Assembly: GCF_029893105.1 (NCBI RefSeq)
Contig: NZ_JARXWG010000030.1
Span: 1 to 47,279 of the forward strand
Length of the DNA: 47,279 nucleotides
Reading direction: 5' to 3'
DNA from: Parabacteroides sp. PF5-9
GTDB taxonomy: Bacteria; Bacteroidota; Bacteroidia; Bacteroidales; Tannerellaceae
Of the stretch, positions 42,630 through 47,279 are shown piece by piece. The notes below the pieces were generated by a model, which was not told the origin of the DNA, made no database searches, and worked only from the letters and a program-made list of their open reading frames with translations. The position numbers and the translations under genes were made by a program. How positions within the stretch are numbered: position 1 is the first letter of the stretch; each line of letters begins with the position of its first letter.

Positions 42630-43223
42630 ATGAGTTTAAAATTCACCTTACACAAAACTCCTGTTCCCAAAAACAGGGAAAAAGAGAAACTACAACATGC
42701 ACGAATCGTATCCAACGGGACCATGGACATGGAAAAAATGTGCAAGTTAGTATCCGCCGGCAGTTCATTTTCTTCGGCCGATGTCAAAGGAATCCTTGAG
42801 GCGTTTACCCATTGGATGAGTATTTACCTTTCAGACGGCACTCATATCCATCTGGAAGGGATCGGGCACTTCTTTCCGACACTCCGCAGCAGTTATCTGG
42901 ATGTCGAAAACGGGGAAAAAGCGCTGAGTATCGCCATAGACACCGTCGGTTTCCGCTGTTCGTCCCGCTTGAAAAAACAGTTGCGCCAAGCGACGCTTGA
43001 ACGCATCATCCCCCCTAAGGGCAAACGAATGAGTCAGGAAGAGCGGCAGGAGAACATTTTATCTTATCTCCTGAAAAATGAGTATATCAGCTGTACAGGA
43101 GCAATGGGTCTTAACCATTGCACGCGATATACCGCCTTGGACGATCTTAAAACATTGATTGCGGCGGGGAGAATACGCTGCGTCGGACGCACCCGACAAA
43201 CGGTGTATATCATGCGTAACTGA
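42630..43223 (+). CDS. HU-like DNA-binding protein with C-terminal winged helix
   Basis: 197 residues. Residues about 1-120 fit the HU/HIG-type fold found in Bacteroidetes (HARIVSNGTMDMEKMCKLVS, ADVKGILEAFTHWMSIYLSDG, HLEGIGHFFPTLRSS). Residues about 128-197 (ERQENILSYLLKNEYISCTG, then LDDLKTLIAAGRIRCVGRTR) look like a winged helix. This is a DNA-binding architecture; the specific target is unknown. The 22-bp array just upstream could be its own operator. It is followed by the ORF6N gene after 27 bases, so they may be co-transcribed. Confidence 0.8.
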   Translation: MSLKFTLHKTPVPKNREKEKLQHARIVSNGTMDMEKMCKLVSAGSSFSSADVKGILEAFTHWMSIYLSDGTHIHLEGIGHFFPTLRSSYLDVENGEKALSIAIDTVGFRCSSRLKKQLRQATLERIIPPKGKRMSQEERQENILSYLLKNEYISCTGAMGLNHCTRYTALDDLKTLIAAGRIRCVGRTRQTVYIMRN

Positions 43224-43250
43224 TTATAAACCCTTTAATTCTATCATAAT

Positions 43251-43841
43251 ATGGAATTAGTGACCGGTCGGAAAAGTCCATCTTCTATTCAACATAAAAT
43301 TCACGAAATAAGAGGAGTAAAAGTCATGTTAGACTTTGATCTGGCGGAGATGTATGGTATTTTAACAAAACGACTGAAAGAGCAGGTCAGGCGTAATATC
43401 GAACGTTTCCCCGAAGATTTCATGTTTCAATTAACTCAATCTGAATGGGATGAACTGGTCGCAAATTGCGACCAGTTGCCACAACAAATAAAACACTCTT
43501 CTATCATTCCTACCGCATTCACCCAGGAAGGAGTTGCCATGTTGTCGGGAGTATTGCGTTCACCTATAGCAATACAAGTGAATATAACTATTATGCGTGC
43601 TTTTGTTGCATTACGTAATATGTTAGTTGTTGCCAAAGAAGAAAATAAACTACCAGAACTGATAAAACGTATTGAAACATTGGAAGAGATAAGTGAAGAG
43701 ACATTAGCGACTATCAACGATCTTTCGGAAGAGAACCGGCGTGAGTTGGATGAAATCTATATCGCGCTTTCCGAACTTGCCTCCCGGCAGAAAACACTTT
43801 CCAAACCCCGTAATCCCATCGGGTATACGAAAAAACAATGA
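43251..43841 (+). CDS. ORF6N domain-containing protein
   Basis: 196 residues. The ORF6N domain (about 14-100, IHEIRGVKVMLDFDLAEMYGI, LKEQVRRNIERFPEDFMFQL, TEEGVAMLS-type ending) is a DNA-binding module first seen in phage antirepressors and common in Bacteroidales. The C-terminal part about 125-170 is a coiled coil (EENKLPELIKRIETLEEISE). In phages it works as an antirepressor; in the chromosome its role is uncertain. It follows the HU-like gene. There is no phage context here. Confidence 0.85.
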   Translation: MELVTGRKSPSSIQHKIHEIRGVKVMLDFDLAEMYGILTKRLKEQVRRNIERFPEDFMFQLTQSEWDELVANCDQLPQQIKHSSIIPTAFTQEGVAMLSGVLRSPIAIQVNITIMRAFVALRNMLVVAKEENKLPELIKRIETLEEISEETLATINDLSEENRRELDEIYIALSELASRQKTLSKPRNPIGYTKKQ

Positions 43842-43898
43842 TTAATTAAGAAAAAAGAGGTTTTCGCAGTTACTTGTATGTGTTTTTTTTACCCTAAA

Positions 43899-43914
43899 AA
43901 AAACAGCTGTTTTT
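43899..43914. promoter_or_regulatory. Perfect 16-bp palindrome at the metal-operon promoter
   Basis: AAAAACAGCTGTTTTT is an exact palindrome that overlaps the proposed -33 element (TTTG, 43912-43915). It may be the operator for a repressor of the His-rich/TonB operon. Confidence 0.45.
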
Positions 43915-43941
43915 GTATTTCACTCAAAAAAACTACTTTTG
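43912..43941 (+). promoter_or_regulatory. Promoter of the putative metal-uptake operon
   Basis: TTTG (43912-43915) and TACTTTTG (43934-43941) fit the -33 and -7 elements with an 18-base gap (19-21 is usual). Transcription would start near 43948, which excludes a TTG start at 43939 for the next gene. Confidence 0.55.
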
Positions 43942-43965
43942 TTGCGGATTAAACTCTCTATCCGA

Positions 43966-44331
43966 GTGAAATTAGAAAGGCAAAAACGGATCTTTACCGC
44001 ATGGATGCTGTTGTTTTGTCTGCTTCCTTTGGCAGTGACAAAGATAACGCACCACCATGATCACCATGCAGGACATACCTGTACGGAGATGCATACACAT
44101 ATATATGATCATGATTCAACAAATGCGGAAGATTCAACATCACATGACCATTCCGATGATTCGGATCATTGTGAGATCTGCCAGTTTATCCTCTCACCTT
44201 TCCTGGCTCTCCAAACAGAGCCTTTTCAATCATTCCTGACACTTCTCTCCATAGAAGAGTCTTTTTGTCTGAGCGAAGGAACATCCGTTTCGGCTCATAG
44301 CTATTCTTTACGGGCTCCGCCTGTTGTTTGA
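43966..44331 (+). CDS. His-rich exported metal-binding protein
   Basis: 121 residues from a GTG at 43966 (ATG 44005 is the alternative; the TTG at 43939 lies inside the promoter). A basic start (KLERQKR) precedes a hydrophobic signal segment (WMLLFCLLPLAV), then a His/Asp-rich stretch (THHHDHHAGHTCTEMHTHIYD) and a CEIC pair, all likely to bind a metal such as zinc. There is no catalytic motif. It is the first gene of an operon with a TonB receptor and an acidic DUF4625 lipoprotein, so it may hold or sense the metal. Confidence 0.6.
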   Translation: MKLERQKRIFTAWMLLFCLLPLAVTKITHHHDHHAGHTCTEMHTHIYDHDSTNAEDSTSHDHSDDSDHCEICQFILSPFLALQTEPFQSFLTLLSIEESFCLSEGTSVSAHSYSLRAPPVV

Positions 44332-44429
44332 TTGACTACCAATTTTTGTGATTTTAAGTTGCCGGGGGATAATTAGGTTTTCCGGGAACAAGTTTATCTA
44401 CAAACAGATATTCAATTCAAAAAACAGCT

Positions 44430-46586
44430 ATGCGTTTAAAATATGCTGTGGCATGGATCATATGCTGGTCTTCCGGTATATTACATGCCCAACAGACCGA
44501 CACGCTGATGGAGCAGTCGATCAAAGAAATAATCATCACGGAGAACTACCGGATGGCGCGAAACAAACAAGTAACCGTACCGTTGGAAATGGCCGGAAAA
44601 GCCTTTCTGGAAAATCATTTTTCGGGTAACCTGATGCAGACACTCGAGCGGTTGCCGGGTGTTCAGTCGATGGATATCGGTTCGGGCTTTTCCAAACCGG
44701 TTATCCGGGGGATGGGATTCAACCGCGTTTCGGTGACCGAGAACGGGATCAAACAGGAAGGACAACAATGGGGCGCTGATCACGGCCTGGAAATCGATGC
44801 TTTTAATGTCGAGCAGGTGGCTATCCGCAAAGGACCGGCCTCATTGCTCTACGGGAGTGATGCCATGGGTGGGGTAGTTGAAATAACTCCGGCAGCACCT
44901 CCGTTCGACGATCAGTTTTATGGAGAAGTGGCTTTACTGGGTAAATCGGTCAACGACCTATTGGGCGGTTCGGTGATGGTGGGTCTAAAAAAAGGGAAAT
45001 TCCATACCAAATTGCGCTTTTCCGAACAACATTTTGGGGATTATCGTGTACCGACCGACCATATTGTCTACCTGACGCAACATATCCCAATCGCCAATAA
45101 ACGGTTGAAAAACACCGCCGGTTTGGAACGTAATATCAGTTGGCTGGGCGAATACCGCAATGGCCGGTATATGAGTAGTTATTCGGTCAGCAATGCCTAT
45201 CAGAAAGTCGGGTTCTTCCCCGGAGCGCATGGTATCCCTGATGCGTCGCGGGTAAAAGATGATGGCGATTCGCGGAATATCGATCTCCCTTACAGTAAAG
45301 TCAATCATCTGAAAGCGACAACGCGCCAGCAATATTCCTGGGACAACCTGTTGTTACAGTGGAACCTGGGGTATCAGAACAATCACCGGGAAGAGTGGAG
45401 CAGCTTCCATACCCATTACGGCACGCAGCAGCCACCGGTGGTTGACCCTGATAAAGAGTTGATGTTCAACCTGAACACCTTCAGTTCGTCTGTCAAACTA
45501 CAATTGTTTGGCTCGTCTACTTGGAAACATACGGCAGGTTGGGATATCCAATATCAACAGAATACCATCGGCGGCTATTCATTCTTGTTGCCGGAGTATA
45601 AGCGGCTAACGACCGGTTTTTTCTGGTTGACTGATTATCAGGTCAAAGAAGGATTAACGATCAGTGGTGGATTGCGCTATGATTTCGGTCATATAAACAG
45701 TAATGAGTTTATAGATACACATCTGGCAGAATACCTTCGCAAACAAGGTTATCCGGAAGAAGAGGTTACAGCGAACAGTATCCGCAGTCACGCGGTAGAC
45801 CGTTCGTTCGGTGACTGGTCGGGCTCGGTTGGCGTAGTTTGGACACCGGTTGAAGGACATTTGTTAAAGGCGAATATCGGTCACAGCTTCCGTCTGCCGG
45901 GAGCCAACGAGTTGGCATCCAATGGAGTTCATCACGGTACGTTCCGCCACGAACAAGGTTATATTTCACTCGACTCGGAAAAAGGCTGGCAATTTGACTT
46001 GGCCTATACCTGGAATAGATCCTGGGGCAGTATACAATTTTCTCCTTTTATCTCCTGGTTCAGCAACTATATCTTCCTGCATCCCAGCGGGGAATGGTCT
46101 ATCCTACCCCATGCCGGACAGGTATACCGGTATACCGGAGCAGAAGCGCTTTTTGCCGGAGCAGAAGCCAGTGTGGAAGTTTTTCTGACCAAACAACTGA
46201 CATACTCCCTGACAGGGGATTATGTCTATACGTATAACTGCGACGAACATATCCCATTAAGCTTCTCGCCGCCTGCCTCTGTCCGGAACAGTCTGACCTG
46301 GCAATATAAAAAATTACAACTCTTTGGTGAGTATCATTATATCGCCCGGCAAAACCGGGTAGACCGCAATGAAGAACCTACTCCGGAAGCGCATCTGTTT
46401 AATGCCGGAGCCTCCTATTCATTCTCTCTTGGTAAAGTAGAACCTGTAATCACCTTATCGGCAAAGAATCTGTTGAATAAACGTTATTACAACCACTTAA
46501 GTTTTTACCGGAGAGTAGAAATCCCAGAACCTGGACGAAATTTTCAGGTGATGATTAAAGTACCTTTTAATAGTTTTTTCAAATAA
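44430..46586 (+). CDS. TonB-dependent receptor, probable metal transporter
   Basis: 718 residues. A signal peptide ends near ILHAQ. There is no CarboxypepD or STN domain; the plug begins directly (EIIITENYRMARNKQ, then LERLPGVQSMDIGSGFSKPVIRG and QVAIRKGPASLLYGSDAMGG). The barrel ends in NSFFK. This compact layout resembles siderophore, zinc or copper receptors such as ZnuD, and the His-rich neighbours on both sides support a metal. Zinc is a guess. The gene starts 98 bases after the His-rich protein. Confidence 0.85.
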   Translation: MRLKYAVAWIICWSSGILHAQQTDTLMEQSIKEIIITENYRMARNKQVTVPLEMAGKAFLENHFSGNLMQTLERLPGVQSMDIGSGFSKPVIRGMGFNRVSVTENGIKQEGQQWGADHGLEIDAFNVEQVAIRKGPASLLYGSDAMGGVVEITPAAPPFDDQFYGEVALLGKSVNDLLGGSVMVGLKKGKFHTKLRFSEQHFGDYRVPTDHIVYLTQHIPIANKRLKNTAGLERNISWLGEYRNGRYMSSYSVSNAYQKVGFFPGAHGIPDASRVKDDGDSRNIDLPYSKVNHLKATTRQQYSWDNLLLQWNLGYQNNHREEWSSFHTHYGTQQPPVVDPDKELMFNLNTFSSSVKLQLFGSSTWKHTAGWDIQYQQNTIGGYSFLLPEYKRLTTGFFWLTDYQVKEGLTISGGLRYDFGHINSNEFIDTHLAEYLRKQGYPEEEVTANSIRSHAVDRSFGDWSGSVGVVWTPVEGHLLKANIGHSFRLPGANELASNGVHHGTFRHEQGYISLDSEKGWQFDLAYTWNRSWGSIQFSPFISWFSNYIFLHPSGEWSILPHAGQVYRYTGAEALFAGAEASVEVFLTKQLTYSLTGDYVYTYNCDEHIPLSFSPPASVRNSLTWQYKKLQLFGEYHYIARQNRVDRNEEPTPEAHLFNAGASYSFSLGKVEPVITLSAKNLLNKRYYNHLSFYRRVEIPEPGRNFQVMIKVPFNSFFK

Positions 46587-46604
46587 AATTAAATGATTAT
46601 ACAT

Positions 46605-47093
46605 ATGAAAACAAGAACATTTTTTACCCTGTTGAGTTTAGTCGTAGCATTCGTTTCGTTTAACTCCTGTGACGATGATGGAGATACGAGCAAACCGGTT
46701 ATTCAGATCATACAACCGGAAGATGGAGCGGAATTACTCATTGGCTCAACTCTCCTTGTGAAACTGGAATTAAGCGACAATGAGGCATTACGCTCCTACA
46801 GAATAAATATCCATGATGCAGCAGGACATTCACACGGAGAAGGAATCCATGAAGAGGAGGAGGAAGATGATGACGAGCATGATGAACATGCAGAAGAGGA
46901 TCACAAAGAAAACCCTTTCTCTTTTGATAAATCCTGGGATGTATCGGGAGATAAAGCGACCGTTGAGCAACAGATCACTATTCCTAAAGATGTATCACCC
47001 GGCAAATACCATATGATCGTTTTCTGTTCTGATATTTCAGGGAATGAGGGGCAGGCTGTAAGGAGTATGACCTTTTTGATTCAATACGAATAA
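46605..47093 (+). CDS. DUF4625 domain lipoprotein, His/acid-rich
   Basis: 162 residues from ATG 46605; the frame also opens 4 codons earlier (46593). A lipobox FNSC is followed by an immunoglobulin-like beta domain (SKPVIQIIQPEDGAELLIGS), split by a run of Glu, Asp and His (EEEEEDDDEHDEHAEEDHKE) that could bind divalent metal. The last part (GKYHMIVFCSDISGNEGQAV) is the other half of the domain. The DUF4625 family often follows TonB receptors. It is likely a surface partner of the receptor for metal capture. Confidence 0.8.
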   Translation: MKTRTFFTLLSLVVAFVSFNSCDDDGDTSKPVIQIIQPEDGAELLIGSTLLVKLELSDNEALRSYRINIHDAAGHSHGEGIHEEEEEDDDEHDEHAEEDHKENPFSFDKSWDVSGDKATVEQQITIPKDVSPGKYHMIVFCSDISGNEGQAVRSMTFLIQYE

Positions 47094-47279
47094 AAAAATA
47101 AAGGATGTCCCAAAAGTTAGAAAGATATTTAATGTCGTTATAAATTGTAAGTTCAAAAAAGTCCTCTGGACTTTAATGTGCATAACCCCGGGTGAAACCC
47201 AGTCATGTTCGGAAGAAGTTTGTCGTTTTTTACGAAAGTATATATTTCTTTCTGTTATGGATAACTAGGTAGTTATCAA
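47094..47279. other. Hairpin-rich end of window
   Basis: No gene is visible. AAAGTCC (47158-47164)/GGACTTT (47168-47174) is a short hairpin, GGGTGAAACCC lies near 47196, and GATAACTA (47260-47267)/TAGTTATC (47270-47277) is a perfect inverted repeat. The stretch may be the start of a mobile or repeat element cut by the window edge. Confidence 0.35.

Noticed and set aside
43939-43965. TTG start for the His-rich protein
   Set aside because: It overlaps the proposed -7 promoter element, so it would not be transcribed.

Overview
The window looks like a chromosomal segment of a gut-type Bacteroidales, most likely Parabacteroides or a close relative. This is inferred from gene content: TonB receptors with STN domains, FecI/FecR-type signalling, DUF4249, DUF4625 and DUF3109 proteins, RicT and GldH. 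Promoters also fit, because many real gene starts are preceded by the Bacteroidetes -7 element TAnnTTTG. No species marker gene is present.

Layout. 1-4580 is the right end of an integrative element. It holds a cut-off primase-helicase, two small HTH proteins, an AlbA_2/ATPase-type regulator and an IntDOT-like tyrosine integrase, all on the minus strand. It ends in the 3' part of a CAT-anticodon tRNA followed by a perfect terminator, which I read as the attachment junction. 4.7-6.2 kb holds a CGGC-domain protein and a SAM-dependent methyltransferase with an unusually structured leader. 6.2-8.6 kb is ahpC-ahpF behind a good OxyR-type operator. 9.3-17.7 kb, also minus strand, is a haem/iron/oxygen-stress region: porin, imelysin lipoprotein, di-haem oxidoreductase, second porin, a one-haem lipoprotein and a RidA/chorismatase-like enzyme form one operon, followed by a hemerythrin protein with its own promoter and a LuxR-type regulator with a degenerate receiver.

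17.9-22.0 kb carries ricT, gldH and an SLC12-like transporter. 22.1-25.8 kb is housekeeping (membrane protein, DUF3109, gpmI, YgjP-like protease) with a striking 16-copy heptamer array. 25.9-31.1 kb has an outer-membrane barrel protein and a dipeptidyl-peptidase IV-like enzyme separated by a 22-bp-periodic palindrome array. 31.3-33.5 kb has a PepSY-like lipoprotein and a long non-coding region.

33.5-39.4 kb is a complete cell-surface signalling operon: ECF sigma, small barrel protein, FecR, STN-TonB receptor, DUF4249 lipoprotein. 39.6-42.3 kb holds a sodium:amino-acid symporter and an M16 peptidase. 42.5-43.8 kb holds an HU-like protein with a C-terminal winged helix and an ORF6N protein behind a second 22-bp palindrome array. 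43.9-47.1 kb is a putative metal-uptake operon: His-rich exported protein, TonB receptor and acidic/His-rich DUF4625 lipoprotein.

The most unusual signals are non-coding: two unrelated-sequence 22-bp palindrome arrays, an 11-bp array, a diverged ~450-bp structured repeat in two inverted copies, and the methyltransferase leader. The most interesting gene set is the imelysin/di-haem/RidA operon.
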